A DNA stretch of 64,000 nt from Mycolicibacterium sp. lyk4-40-TYG-92 (GTDB taxonomy: Bacteria; Actinomycetota; Actinomycetes; Mycobacteriales; Mycobacteriaceae): NCBI RefSeq assembly GCF_030209435.1, contig NZ_JARVRX010000010.1, positions 186,001-250,000 of the forward strand. The letters run 5' to 3'. The position numbers and the translations under genes were made by a program. A model generated the notes under the pieces. That model saw only the letters and a program-made list of their open reading frames with translations. It had not been told where the DNA came from and did no database searches. This document shows, piece by piece, positions 26,692 through 36,082 of this stretch (position 1 is the stretch's first letter; each line of letters opens with the position of its first letter).

Positions 26692-26769
26692 GCATCGATG
26701 GTGCCAGACATCGCGGCCGGACGTCGCCGTCGGCCGAACTTGTCGTACCCCCGTGGTTGCATTCCTGCC

Positions 26770-29700
26770 ATGGCCGCCCCGCACTCCGCACTCACCGCGC
26801 CCGGCTCGGTTAATGCCCTGACCGAACCCGGGCAGCGCGGTGTCGTACGGGTGCTGGGCGGCCCCGGAACCGGGAAGACCGAGCTGCTGATCCGCACGGC
26901 GGCAACGCATATCGCGGCCGGGACCGACCCCGAATCGGTGCTCCTGCTGACGGGTTCGGCACGGCTGGGCAGCCGGGTCCGCGGCGCCATCACGTCGGCG
27001 CTCCTGGGCGATAGCGGCCAGGTCACTCGGGAACCGCTCGTCCGCACCCTGCACTCCTACGCGTTCGCCGTGCTGCGGCAGGCCGCGCAGCGCGCCGGCG
27101 ACCCGCCGCCGCGGCTGGTCACCAGCGCCGAGCAGGACGGCATCATCCGCGAGCTCCTCGCCGGTGATCTCGAGGACGGTGACGACGCGAGCGTGGATTG
27201 GCCGCTGCACCTGCGGCCGGCATTGGCCACCGCCGGGTTCGCGACCGAACTGCGGGACCTGTTGGCGCGCTGCACCGAACGCGGCGTCGACGCCGCGGAT
27301 CTGCGCCGCATCGGCCGCAAGGCCGGCCGGCCGGAGTGGGTGGCCGCGGCCCGGTTCGCGCAGGTCTACGAGCAGGTGATGCTGTTGCGCAGCGCCGTCG
27401 GCATGGCCGCACCGCAGGCGACGGTGCCCGCGCTGGGCGCGGCCGAGCTGGTCGGCGCGGCACTCGAGGCCTTCGCCGTCGATCCCGCGCTGCTGGACGC
27501 CGAACGCGCCCGCATCAAGCTGCTGCTCGTCGACGACGCGCAGCACCTGGACCCGCAGGCCGCGCTCCTGGTGCGGGTGCTGGCGGCCGGTGCCCAGCTG
27601 ACGGTCATCGCCGGTGATCCGAGTCAGACCGTGTTCGGCTACCGCGGTGCCGAGCCGACGCTGCTGTACGGCCCCGACGACCAGCCGCAGGTGGTGCTGA
27701 CCGAGTCCTACCGCTGCTCACCCGCGGTGGCGGGCGCGGTCGCGGCCGTCGCGCGGCGGCTGCCTGGCGTGGACGCGTCCCGGGCGCTGACGCCGGCGAC
27801 GACGGACGAACTCGGCTCGCTTGCGGTGCGCGTCGCGGGTTCGTCGCACGCCGAGTCCGCGGTGATCGCCGACGCACTGCGCCGCGCGCATCTGGTCGAC
27901 GGGGTGCCGTGGTCACAGATGGCTGTCATCGTGCGCTCGGTGCCGCGGGCCGGGACGGCGCTGGCCCGGGCCCTGACGGCGGCCGGGGTGCCGGTGCAGC
28001 AGCAGGCCGACACCACCCCGCCCGCCCAGCATCCGGCAGTGGGCGCCCTGCTCACGGCGCTGGACTGCGTCGCCGATCAGCTGACCGGCGACCGGGCACT
28101 GGCCCTGCTGACCGGTCCCATCGGCCGGGTTGATCCGGTGTCATTGCGCCAGTTGCGGCGCGCCCTGCGCCGCGCCGACGGCAGCGGCCGCGAGTTCGGT
28201 GAGCTACTCGTCGAGGCGCTGGGCGCTGACGGCAAGCAGCAGCTGCCCGACCAGCTGGCCCGGCCGGTACGACGGGTCCGCGGGGTCCTCGATGCGGCAC
28301 GCCGGTCGGCGGCCGCGGGCCAGGATCCGCACTTCGTGCTGTGGCAGGCCTGGCACGCCAGTGGGTTGTCCCGCCGGTGGCAGGCCGCGGCCGGCCGCCC
28401 GGGAGCCGCCGGCGTCGCCGCGGGCGCCGATCTGGATGCCGTCACCGCGCTGTTCGACACGGCCGACCAGTACGTGGCCCGCACCGCAGCCGCGTCGCTC
28501 GCCGGCCTGATCGACCACGTCCGCGCCCTCTCCTGGTCCGGTTCGGCCCCCGAACGCGCCGAGGCCGACGAGGTGGCGGTTCTCAGTGCGCATGCCGCGC
28601 TGGGGCGGGAATGGGATTTCGTGGTCATCGCGGGTCTACAGGAAGGGTTGTGGCCCAACACCGTTCCGCGTGGGGGCGTGCTCGGGACGCAACAGCTGCT
28701 CGACATCGTCGACGGGGTGGGTGACGTCCGCGGCATGTCGGCCACCGCGCCGCTGCTGGCCGAGGAACGGCGGCTGCTGGTCGCCGCACTGGGACGGGCC
28801 CGCAACCGGGTGCTGGTGACGGCCGTCGACAGCGACAACGGCGACGAGGCGCTGCTGCCGTCGACTTTCTTCGAGGAGCTGGCGGCACTGGCCGGCGGCA
28901 CCGCACCTGATGCCGACGGGCTCCCGGTGCATGCGCCCGCGGTCTTGTCCCCGGCGGCGCTGGTCGGCCGACTGCGGTCGGTGGTGTGCGCCCCCGACGG
29001 TGCCGTCGAGGACACCGATCGGCTTTCTGCGGCAGCGCAATTGGCCCGGCTGGCCGCGGCCGGCGTGCCGGGCGCCGACCCGGCGCACTGGTACGTGAGC
29101 ACGGAGCTCTCCACTGTCGAGCCGTTGTGGTCGGGCGACGACCACGTCGTCACGGTGTCGCCGTCGACGGTGCAGACCCTGACCGACTGCCCACTGCGCT
29201 GGATGCTGGAGCGCCACGGTGGCAGCGACGGCCGTGACCTGCGATCGGCCCTGGGCTCGCTCGTGCACGCCCTGGTCGCCGATTCCGGTCGCACCGAGGC
29301 CCAGCTGCGCGGTGAACTCGAAAAAGTCTGGCAGCAACTACCTTTCGATTCGAACTGGTATGCCGACAACGAGCTGGAGCGGTACCGCGCCATGCTGGCC
29401 ACATTCACGACGTGGCGGCAGGAGACCCGCGGCGAGCTCACCGAGGTCGGCACCGAACTCGAGGTGGCCGGCACCATCGCCGGTTCGCCGGACGGGCCGC
29501 AGGTACAGGTGAAGGGCCGCATCGACCGGCTGGAACGTGACCGCGAGGGCCGTCTCGTGGTGGTCGACGTCAAGACCGGGAAGAGCCCGGCCACCAAGGC
29601 CGACGCCCAACAGCACGCCCAACTCGCGCTGTACCAGCTGGCCATCGCGGAAGGCATTGTGCCGCAAGGCGATCAGCCCGGCGGTGGCCGGCTGGTGTAT

Positions 29701-29907
29701 CCGGCCAAACCCGCCAAGACCGGCGCCACCGAACGCGAGCAGGATCCGATGGGGGAGACGGCGCAGGCGCAGTGGCGGCAGCGGGTCACCGAGGCTGCCG
29801 CGGCGACGGCCGGGCCGCACTTCGTCGCGCGCATCGGTTCGGGGTGTGCGACGTGCCCGGTGCGGGCCATGTGCCCGGCGCAGGGTACGAAGGGCGCATG
29901 CCCGTGA
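26770..29907 (+). CDS. adnA: helicase-nuclease subunit AdnA
   Basis: A 1045-residue subunit of the AdnAB motor-nuclease that resects DNA double-strand breaks in mycobacteria. The N-terminal UvrD-like domain has Walker A GGPGTGKTELL and the C-terminal RecB-like nuclease has RLVVVDVKTGK. Cysteines in LTDCPLRWM and in GCATCPVRAMCPAQ are placed to bind an iron-sulfur cluster as in AddB. The length equals that recalled for M. smegmatis AdnA. It overlaps adnB by 10 bases, so the two subunits are made together. Confidence 0.95.
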   Translation: MAAPHSALTAPGSVNALTEPGQRGVVRVLGGPGTGKTELLIRTAATHIAAGTDPESVLLLTGSARLGSRVRGAITSALLGDSGQVTREPLVRTLHSYAFAVLRQAAQRAGDPPPRLVTSAEQDGIIRELLAGDLEDGDDASVDWPLHLRPALATAGFATELRDLLARCTERGVDAADLRRIGRKAGRPEWVAAARFAQVYEQVMLLRSAVGMAAPQATVPALGAAELVGAALEAFAVDPALLDAERARIKLLLVDDAQHLDPQAALLVRVLAAGAQLTVIAGDPSQTVFGYRGAEPTLLYGPDDQPQVVLTESYRCSPAVAGAVAAVARRLPGVDASRALTPATTDELGSLAVRVAGSSHAESAVIADALRRAHLVDGVPWSQMAVIVRSVPRAGTALARALTAAGVPVQQQADTTPPAQHPAVGALLTALDCVADQLTGDRALALLTGPIGRVDPVSLRQLRRALRRADGSGREFGELLVEALGADGKQQLPDQLARPVRRVRGVLDAARRSAAAGQDPHFVLWQAWHASGLSRRWQAAAGRPGAAGVAAGADLDAVTALFDTADQYVARTAAASLAGLIDHVRALSWSGSAPERAEADEVAVLSAHAALGREWDFVVIAGLQEGLWPNTVPRGGVLGTQQLLDIVDGVGDVRGMSATAPLLAEERRLLVAALGRARNRVLVTAVDSDNGDEALLPSTFFEELAALAGGTAPDADGLPVHAPAVLSPAALVGRLRSVVCAPDGAVEDTDRLSAAAQLARLAAAGVPGADPAHWYVSTELSTVEPLWSGDDHVVTVSPSTVQTLTDCPLRWMLERHGGSDGRDLRSALGSLVHALVADSGRTEAQLRGELEKVWQQLPFDSNWYADNELERYRAMLATFTTWRQETRGELTEVGTELEVAGTIAGSPDGPQVQVKGRIDRLERDREGRLVVVDVKTGKSPATKADAQQHAQLALYQLAIAEGIVPQGDQPGGGRLVYPAKPAKTGATEREQDPMGETAQAQWRQRVTEAAAATAGPHFVARIGSGCATCPVRAMCPAQGTKGACP

Positions 29908-32900
29908 CGTACAGCCCCGCCGACCTTGCCGAGGCGCTCGGGTTGTTCACCCCGACCGACGAGCAGGCCGCGGTCATCGCCGCGCCGCCGGGACCCCTGG
30001 TGGTGATCGCGGGTGCCGGTGCCGGGAAGACCGAGACCATTGCCGCGCGCGTGGTGTGGCTGGTGGCCAACGGCTACGCCACCCCGTCCCAGGTGCTGGG
30101 GCTGACCTTCACCCGGAAAGCCGCCGGACAGCTGCTGCGCCGCGTGCGCACCCGGCTTGCCCGCCTGGCGGGTTCGGGTCTGCTGCCGGGCGTCTCGCCG
30201 GTCGACGAGCATGCCACCGTCAGCACCTATCACGCCTTCGCCGGCACCCTGCTGCGCGAATACGGCCTGCTGCTGCCCATCGAGCCGGCCACCCGGCTGG
30301 TCACCGAAACCGAGATGTGGCAGTTGGCTTTTCGGGTGGTGTCCGACTTCCCGGGCCGGCTGCAGACCGACAAGTCCCCGGCCGCCGTCACCCAGATGGT
30401 GCTGCGCCTGGCGGGCCAGCTGTCCGAGCATCTGGTCGACACCGACGCCGTGCGCGACACCCATCACGAGCTCGAACGGCTCATCCTCACGCTTCCCGCG
30501 GGACCCGGCCAGCGGGGCGGGCCCACCCAGTGGCTGCTGAATCTGCTGGCCACCCAGACCGAGCGCGCTGAGCTTGTGCCGCTGATCGATGCCGTGCACC
30601 AGCGGATGCGGGATGCGCAGGTGATGGACTTCGGCACCCAGATGTCGGCCGCGGCCCGCTTGGCCGAGCGTTTCCCGCAGGTCGGCGCGCAGCTGCGGGA
30701 GCGGTATCGCGTGGTCCTGCTCGACGAATACCAGGACACCGGGCATGCCCAGCGGGTCGCGCTGTCGTCGCTGTTCGGCGGCGGCGTCGATGACGACCTG
30801 GCGCTGACGGCCGTCGGGGACCCCATCCAGTCGATCTACGGATGGCGCGGCGCGTCGGCGACCAACCTGCCGCGTTTCACCACCGACTTCCGGCTGTCGG
30901 ATGGTTCGCCGGCCCCGACCCTCGAGCTGCGGACCAGTTGGCGCAACCCGCCCCGGGCGCTCAGGCTGGCCAACGAGGTCTCCGCCGAGGCCCGCCGCCG
31001 GTCGGTGAGCGTGCGCGAACTGCTGCCGCGGCCGGGCGCCGAGCCGGGCACCATCCAATGCGCGTTGTTGGATAATGTTGTCGCCGAACGTGATTGGGTT
31101 GCCGATCACCTGGCCCGCCGGTACCACGGTGCCGCCGCCGCGGGTGAACCGGTGCCGACGGCCGCGGTCCTGGTGCGCCGCAACGCCGACGCCGCGCCCA
31201 TCGCCGAGGCGCTGACCGCCCGTGGGGTACCCGTCGAGGTGGTGGGTCTGGCCGGGCTACTGGCCATCCCCGAGGTCGCCGACGTGGTCGCGATGCTGCG
31301 TCTGGTCGCCGAGCCGACCGCCGGGGTCGCCGCGATGCGGGTGCTCACGAGCGCGCGGTGGCGGTTCGGCGCCGCGGACCTGGCCGCACTCTGGCGTCGC
31401 GCCGCGGAACTGGATGTGCCCGACGCCGCGCAGACGTCTGGGCCGGCCGCCGAGCAGGCCATCAACAAGGCAATAGCGCAGGTCGCCCCGGACGCCGACC
31501 ACGCCTGCCTGGCCGACGCGATCAGCGATCCGGGTCCGGCCGACCGCTACTCGCCCGAAGGACATCGCCGGCTGCTGGCCCTGGCCGCCGAACTGAGCCA
31601 GCTGCGCGCGCACCTGCACCAGCCGCTGCCGGATCTCGTCGCCGAAGTGCGCCGGGTCCTGGGGATCGACGCTGAAACCCGCGCGGCCAGTGGCGTTTCC
31701 GAGGGCTGGCGCGGCACCGAACATCTCGATGCCTTCGCCGATGTGGTCGCGGGATACGCCGCGCGGCCGGCCGGCGACGCCGACACCTCCGCGCCCATCG
31801 TCGGACTGCTGGCGTACCTGACCGCGGCCGCGGAGGTGGAGAACGGGCTGGCGCCGGCACAGGTGACGGTGGCCTCGGACCGGGTGCAGATCCTGACGGT
31901 GCACGCGGCCAAGGGGCTGGAATGGCAGATCGTCGCGGTTCCGCATCTGGTGGCCCGGGTGTTCCCGTCCACCGCGTCGCAGCGCACCTGGCTGACCGAT
32001 GCGGGAGACCTGCCGCCGTTGCTGCGCGGGGACCGCGCCGAGCTGTCCGAACATGGGGTGCCGGTGCTCGACACGTCCGACGTCTACGACCGGAAGATGT
32101 TGGCGGACAAGATCGCCGCGCACAAGGACCTGCTCGCTCAGCGGCGCACCGACGAGGAACGCCGCCTGCTCTACGTCGCCCTCACCCGCGCCGAGGACAC
32201 TCTGTTGTTGTCCGGGTATCACTGGGGGACCACCGCCACGAAACCGGCCGGACCCTCGGACTTTCTGATCGAGATGCGCGACATCATCGAACGGGCAGCA
32301 CAGGAGGACGACCCGTGCGGCGAGATCGAGCAGTGGGCACCCCCGCCCGGCGAGAATGCCGCCAACCCGTTGCGGGACAACGTCGTCGAATGCACATGGC
32401 CCGTCGACCCGGCCGGTTCGCGGCGCGGTGACGTCGACCGGGGTGCGGCCCTGGTCGCGCAGGCGCTCGCCGCCGGCACCGAGGAAACCGTCGAGGATCC
32501 GCACGGTTGGGCTGCCGATGTCGATGCTCTGCTGGCCGAACGTGAGCGGGCCCACGAGCGCAGGCCGCTCGACTTGCCGCCGCAGTTGTCGGTGAGCACG
32601 TTGGTCGACCTGGGTAACGACCGGTCCGGTGCGCTGCAACGGCTGCATCGACGGCTGCCTGCCCGGCCGGACCCGCAGGCGCTGCTGGGCACCGCCTTTC
32701 ACGACTGGGTGCAGCGGTACTTCTCGGCCGAGCGGTTGTTCGATCTGGACGACCTGCCCGGTGCGGTCGACGCCGAGCTGGGGCAGGCCGTCGCCGAGGA
32801 ACTGGCAGACCTGCAGGCCGCGTTCGCCCTCTCGGAGTGGGCGGCCCGGACACCGACCGACATCGAGGTGCCGTTCGACATGGTCATCGGCGACCGGGTG

Positions 32901-33170
32901 ATCCGCGGCCGGATCGACGCGGTGTTCGCTGACGCCGACGGCGGCTACACCGTGCTCGACTGGAAGACGGGCGATCCGCCGTCCACCCCGGAAACCATGC
33001 GCAACAAGGCGATTCAGCTGGCGGTGTACCGCCTGGCCTGGTCGTCCATCCAGGGGGTGCCGGTCGATTCGGTGCGGGCCGTCTTCCATTACGTGCGCGC
33101 CGGGCAGACGGTGGCACCCACCGACCTGCCCGGCGCCGACGAGCTGGCGGCGCTAGTTCACCTCGGGTGA
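29898..33170 (+). CDS. adnB: helicase-nuclease subunit AdnB
   Basis: A 1090-residue partner of AdnA. Motifs: Q region FTPTDEQAAVIAAP, Walker A GAGAGKTET, GLTFTRKAAGQLL, Walker B LLDEYQDT, GDPIQSIYGWRGA, HAAKGLEWQIV, and a C-terminal RecB-family nuclease with VLDWKTGDPP. AdnB is the main translocating motor. ATG at 29898 lies inside adnA; a GTG at 29904 that overlaps the adnA stop (GTGA) is an equally coupled alternative. The 3' end overlaps a convergent gene by 18 bases. Confidence 0.95.
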   Translation: MPVTYSPADLAEALGLFTPTDEQAAVIAAPPGPLVVIAGAGAGKTETIAARVVWLVANGYATPSQVLGLTFTRKAAGQLLRRVRTRLARLAGSGLLPGVSPVDEHATVSTYHAFAGTLLREYGLLLPIEPATRLVTETEMWQLAFRVVSDFPGRLQTDKSPAAVTQMVLRLAGQLSEHLVDTDAVRDTHHELERLILTLPAGPGQRGGPTQWLLNLLATQTERAELVPLIDAVHQRMRDAQVMDFGTQMSAAARLAERFPQVGAQLRERYRVVLLDEYQDTGHAQRVALSSLFGGGVDDDLALTAVGDPIQSIYGWRGASATNLPRFTTDFRLSDGSPAPTLELRTSWRNPPRALRLANEVSAEARRRSVSVRELLPRPGAEPGTIQCALLDNVVAERDWVADHLARRYHGAAAAGEPVPTAAVLVRRNADAAPIAEALTARGVPVEVVGLAGLLAIPEVADVVAMLRLVAEPTAGVAAMRVLTSARWRFGAADLAALWRRAAELDVPDAAQTSGPAAEQAINKAIAQVAPDADHACLADAISDPGPADRYSPEGHRRLLALAAELSQLRAHLHQPLPDLVAEVRRVLGIDAETRAASGVSEGWRGTEHLDAFADVVAGYAARPAGDADTSAPIVGLLAYLTAAAEVENGLAPAQVTVASDRVQILTVHAAKGLEWQIVAVPHLVARVFPSTASQRTWLTDAGDLPPLLRGDRAELSEHGVPVLDTSDVYDRKMLADKIAAHKDLLAQRRTDEERRLLYVALTRAEDTLLLSGYHWGTTATKPAGPSDFLIEMRDIIERAAQEDDPCGEIEQWAPPPGENAANPLRDNVVECTWPVDPAGSRRGDVDRGAALVAQALAAGTEETVEDPHGWAADVDALLAERERAHERRPLDLPPQLSVSTLVDLGNDRSGALQRLHRRLPARPDPQALLGTAFHDWVQRYFSAERLFDLDDLPGAVDAELGQAVAEELADLQAAFALSEWAARTPTDIEVPFDMVIGDRVIRGRIDAVFADADGGYTVLDWKTGDPPSTPETMRNKAIQLAVYRLAWSSIQGVPVDSVRAVFHYVRAGQTVAPTDLPGADELAALVHLG

Positions 33171-33560
33171 GTTGCGATACACCTTGAGCGCCTGGGTCAC
33201 CATCGGCACCTGCAGCGGCAGCCGGGACAGTGCGGCGATGCGCGCGGGCCAGCCCTTGGGCCACCACAGCCGGACCATGTTGACGTTCGCCGGGAACACG
33301 CCGATGAAAAGCGCGACAGCGGCCAGAGCGCCCAGCTTCCGGCTACGTGGCAGGAGGAGCGCGGCGCCGGTGGCGACTTCGGCGACGCCCGAAGCGTAGG
33401 TGTAGAACCGGGCCGTGCCGGGCAGTTCTTCCGGGACGATGCCGTCGAACGGCTTGGGGGCAACGAAATGCAAGGTGCCCATTCCGACGAGCAGCGCACC
33501 CATTCGGTACGCGGTCGTCTGGCTGGGGGTGGTGTTATCCGAAGTGCTGGCGGCGGTCAT
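33153..33560 (-). CDS. DoxX-like membrane protein
   Basis: A 135-residue protein with four hydrophobic helices, including GALLVGMGTLHFVAPKPFDG, a DoxX/DoxD-type signature, and ALAAVALFIGVFPANVNMV. DoxX proteins act in membrane redox complexes in some actinobacteria, but the role of this subgroup is not known. The last 18 bases overlap the end of adnB on the other strand. Promoter must lie in the 60 bases shared with the divergent K+ channel gene. Confidence 0.82.
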   Translation of the reverse strand: MTAASTSDNTTPSQTTAYRMGALLVGMGTLHFVAPKPFDGIVPEELPGTARFYTYASGVAEVATGAALLLPRSRKLGALAAVALFIGVFPANVNMVRLWWPKGWPARIAALSRLPLQVPMVTQALKVYRNSPEVN

Positions 33561-33620
33561 GGTTACATAGTGCTGTGCTGAGCCGTCCCGTGGTGAGCCT
33601 CCGCCAGATATTGGCTCTTT

Positions 33621-34700
33621 ATGGCTCGCGTTAGGTTGTCGCGGCGGATGGCCGCGATGGAACAGAACCTCACCAGCCGCCAGAACGCGGATCTGGTTGA
33701 TGTGCTCCAGATTCCGGAAGCGTTCGTCAGTCCCGTCCGCCGGATCGTGCGCCGTGTCATCTATGCACTGCTGGTGCTCGCCGCGGCCGTGCTCGTCGTG
33801 TACATCGATCGCGACGGCTACCGGGACGTCACAGAAAACCGGATGTCGCTGCTGGATTGCATCTACTACGCGACGGTGTCGCTGTCGACCACCGGCTACG
33901 GCGACATCACGCCGTACACCCCCAGCGCGCGACTGGTGAACGTGCTGGTGATCACCCCGATGCGCATCGCGTTCCTGATCGTGCTCATCGGTACGACCGT
34001 CGAGACGCTCACCACGCAGTCACGCCAAGCCTTGAAGATTCAGCGATGGAGGAGCACCGTGCGTAACCACACCATCGTCGTCGGTTATGGAACCAAGGGC
34101 CGCACCGCGGTCCAGGCCATGGTCGGTGACGAGGTCGCACCCGGAGACATCGTCGTCGTCGACGAGAACCCGGCGGCACTGGACCGGGCCCGCGCCGCCG
34201 GACTGGTCACCGTGGTCGGCGACGCCACCAAGTCGGAGGTGCTGCGCCTGGCCGGGGCCCAGCACGCGAAATCCATCGTGGTCGCGACCGACAAGGACGC
34301 CACCGCCGTGCTGGTCACGCTGACCGCCCGCGAAGTCGCACCCAAGGCCAAGATCGTCGCCTCCGCCCGCGAGGCCGAGAACCAGCACCTGCTGCGGCAA
34401 TCCGGTGCCGACTCGACCGTCGTCTCCTCGGAGACCGCCGGCCGGCTGCTGGGTATTGCGACTCAGACCCCGAGCGTCGTGGAGATGGTCGAGGATCTGC
34501 TCACCCCGGACGCGGGTTTCGCGATCTCCGAGCGGGAGGTCGAGACCAAGGAACTGGGCGGTTCGCCGCGGCACCTGTCGGACATCGTGCTCGGGGTGGT
34601 CCGGGAAGGCCGGCTGCTGCGGGTCGACGCCCCTGAGGTCGACGCCCTCGCGGCCGGGGACCGGCTGCTCTACATCCGCAACGCCGAAGTCGAACGGTAA
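33621..34700 (+). CDS. potassium channel with RCK (TrkA-N) domain (Rv3200c-like)
   Basis: A 359-residue two-helix K+ channel. TM1 is around residues 46-61, the pore filter TTGYGD is at 90-95, TM2 is near 105-128, and a cytoplasmic RCK domain starts at TIVVGYGTKGR (about 151) with a Rossmann fold and a TrkA-C part at the end. It is MthK-like: ligand binding to RCK gates K+ flux. A start codon further in (M13) would shorten the head without loss of domains. nudC follows after 8 bases. Confidence 0.9.
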   Translation: MARVRLSRRMAAMEQNLTSRQNADLVDVLQIPEAFVSPVRRIVRRVIYALLVLAAAVLVVYIDRDGYRDVTENRMSLLDCIYYATVSLSTTGYGDITPYTPSARLVNVLVITPMRIAFLIVLIGTTVETLTTQSRQALKIQRWRSTVRNHTIVVGYGTKGRTAVQAMVGDEVAPGDIVVVDENPAALDRARAAGLVTVVGDATKSEVLRLAGAQHAKSIVVATDKDATAVLVTLTAREVAPKAKIVASAREAENQHLLRQSGADSTVVSSETAGRLLGIATQTPSVVEMVEDLLTPDAGFAISEREVETKELGGSPRHLSDIVLGVVREGRLLRVDAPEVDALAAGDRLLYIRNAEVER

Positions 34701-34708
34701 CCGCCGCG

Positions 34709-35635
34709 ATGAGCGATTTCACCCTGCGTAACGTCCCGCTGCTGTCCCGGGTCGGCGCCGACCGGGCCGACGCCCTGCGCACCGATATCGACGCCGCGAT
34801 CGCCGGCTGGAAGGACGCCCTGCTGCTGCGCGTCGACCGCCGCAATCAGGTGCTGATCTCCGGGGGCCAGGTGGTTCTCGGCCGCGCGGCGGAACTGGGG
34901 GACAAGCCCGACGAGCACGCGGTGTTCCTGGGCCGGATGCCCGACGGCCGCCACGTGTGGGGCGTCCGCGCCGCACTGGAGGACCCCGCGGGCGGGACGG
35001 ACGCGCCGGTCGAGGTGCTCGACCTACGCCGGGCCGGGCCCATCTTCGACGACATCAGCGCCCAGCTCGTCTCGACGGCGACGGCGCTGCTGAACTGGCA
35101 TGACAGCGCACGTTTCAGCGCCATCGACGGCGCACCCACCAAGCCGATCAAGGGTGGCTGGGCGCGCGCCAACAGCATCGGCGGCCACGAGGAATTCCCA
35201 CGTATCGACCCGGCGATCATCTGCCTGGTGCACGACGGGCACGACCGCGCTGTGCTGGCCCGGCAGACCAACTGGCCCGAGCGGTTGTTCTCGCTGCTGG
35301 CCGGGTTCGTGGAAGCCGGCGAGTCGTTCGAGTCGTGCGTGGTGCGCGAGATCAACGAGGAGATCGGCCTGACCGTCACCGACGTCAAGTACCTGGGCAG
35401 TCAGCCCTGGCCGTTCCCGCGCTCGCTGATGGTCGGCTTCCACGCCATCGGCGATCCGGAGCAGCCGTTCTCGTTCAACGACGGTGAGATCGCCGAGGCC
35501 GACTGGTTCACTCGGGCCGAGGTGCGCGAGGCCCTCGAGCATGGCGACTGGAACAGCACGTCGGACACCCGGCTGCTGTTGCCCGGCTCGATCTCGATCG
35601 CCCGGGAGATCATCGAATCCTGGGCGGCTCAGTAG
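34709..35635 (+). CDS. nudC: NAD(H) pyrophosphatase NudC
   Basis: A 308-residue Nudix hydrolase that cleaves NADH/NAD+ into NMN(H) and AMP and can decap NAD-capped RNA. The Nudix box is GFVEAGESFESCVVREINEE followed by IG, and the NudC signature SQPWPFPRS follows it. The zinc ribbon cysteines of E. coli NudC are absent; the corresponding stretch reads SAIDGAPTKPIKGGW, the same as in M. tuberculosis, where NudC affects isoniazid and ethionamide activation through NAD adducts. It is in operon with the K+ channel. Confidence 0.93.
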   Translation: MSDFTLRNVPLLSRVGADRADALRTDIDAAIAGWKDALLLRVDRRNQVLISGGQVVLGRAAELGDKPDEHAVFLGRMPDGRHVWGVRAALEDPAGGTDAPVEVLDLRRAGPIFDDISAQLVSTATALLNWHDSARFSAIDGAPTKPIKGGWARANSIGGHEEFPRIDPAIICLVHDGHDRAVLARQTNWPERLFSLLAGFVEAGESFESCVVREINEEIGLTVTDVKYLGSQPWPFPRSLMVGFHAIGDPEQPFSFNDGEIAEADWFTRAEVREALEHGDWNSTSDTRLLLPGSISIAREIIESWAAQ

Positions 35636-35642
35636 CTCCCGG

Positions 35643-35879
35643 CTAAGCCAGCTTGGCCTTGACGTCCTTGATGCTGGGGTTGGTCAGCGTCGAGCCGTCG
35701 GGGAACTTGACCGTCGGAACCACATGGTTGCCGTTGTTGACCGAACCGACGAATTTGGCCGCCGCGGGATCCTGCTCGATGTCGATCTCGGTATAGGAGA
35801 TGCCTTCGGCCTTCAGCGCGGTTTTGAGCCGCTTGCAGTAGCCGCACCAGGTCGTGCTGTACATGATGAGTGCACTCAT
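35643..35879 (-). CDS. mrx1: mycoredoxin Mrx1 (glutaredoxin-like)
   Basis: A 78-residue thioredoxin-fold protein with active site CGYC (residues 12-15) and the cis-Pro and GSH-site-like residues in HVVPTVKFPDGSTLTNP. Mycoredoxin-1 reduces mycothiol mixed disulphides. The reading frame is open far upstream through the tandem repeats, but the start at MSALIMYST matches the family. It converges on nudC, 7 bases away, and is divergent from uvrD2. Confidence 0.92.
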   Translation of the reverse strand: MSALIMYSTTWCGYCKRLKTALKAEGISYTEIDIEQDPAAAKFVGSVNNGNHVVPTVKFPDGSTLTNPSIKDVKAKLA

Positions 35880-35935
35880 AACGCGACTCAACGTATCCGA
35901 TCGCCGCATCATGCCGCTTGGCGGTGCCTGCTGTG

Positions 35936-36060
35936 TCACATAGTCGGCTCGCCGACGTGTCACATAGTCGGCTCGCCGACGTGTCACATAGTCGGCTCGC
36001 CACGGTGTCACATAGTCGGCTCGCCACGGTGTCACATAGTCGGCTCGCCGACGTGTCACA
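35936..36060. repeat. 24-bp tandem repeat (VNTR), five copies plus a partial
   Basis: Five consecutive 24-bp units start at 35936, 35960, 35984, 36008 and 36032, followed by a 5-base partial. Each begins TCACATAGTCGGCTCGCC; the last six bases are GACGTG in units 1, 2 and 5 and CACGGTG-like in units 3 and 4 (ending CCACGGTG). Units 1, 2 and 5 contain the inverted repeat GTCGGC-TC-GCCGAC. As 24 is a multiple of three, both strands stay open (SHSRLADV on plus, RRRADYVT on minus). It occupies the mrx1/uvrD2 promoter region. Confidence 0.95.
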
Positions 36061-36082
36061 CCGGCCTGCCATGATGGGGACC

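Noticed and set aside
35936..36060. CRISPR array
   Set aside because: The 24-bp units are directly adjacent with no unique spacers, and no cas genes are present; this is a VNTR.
35918..36082. uvrD2 start upstream of the tandem repeats
   Set aside because: The frame is open, but the homologue starts close to the Walker A motif and the repeat would encode an implausible variable head; kept only as a hypothesis in the findings.
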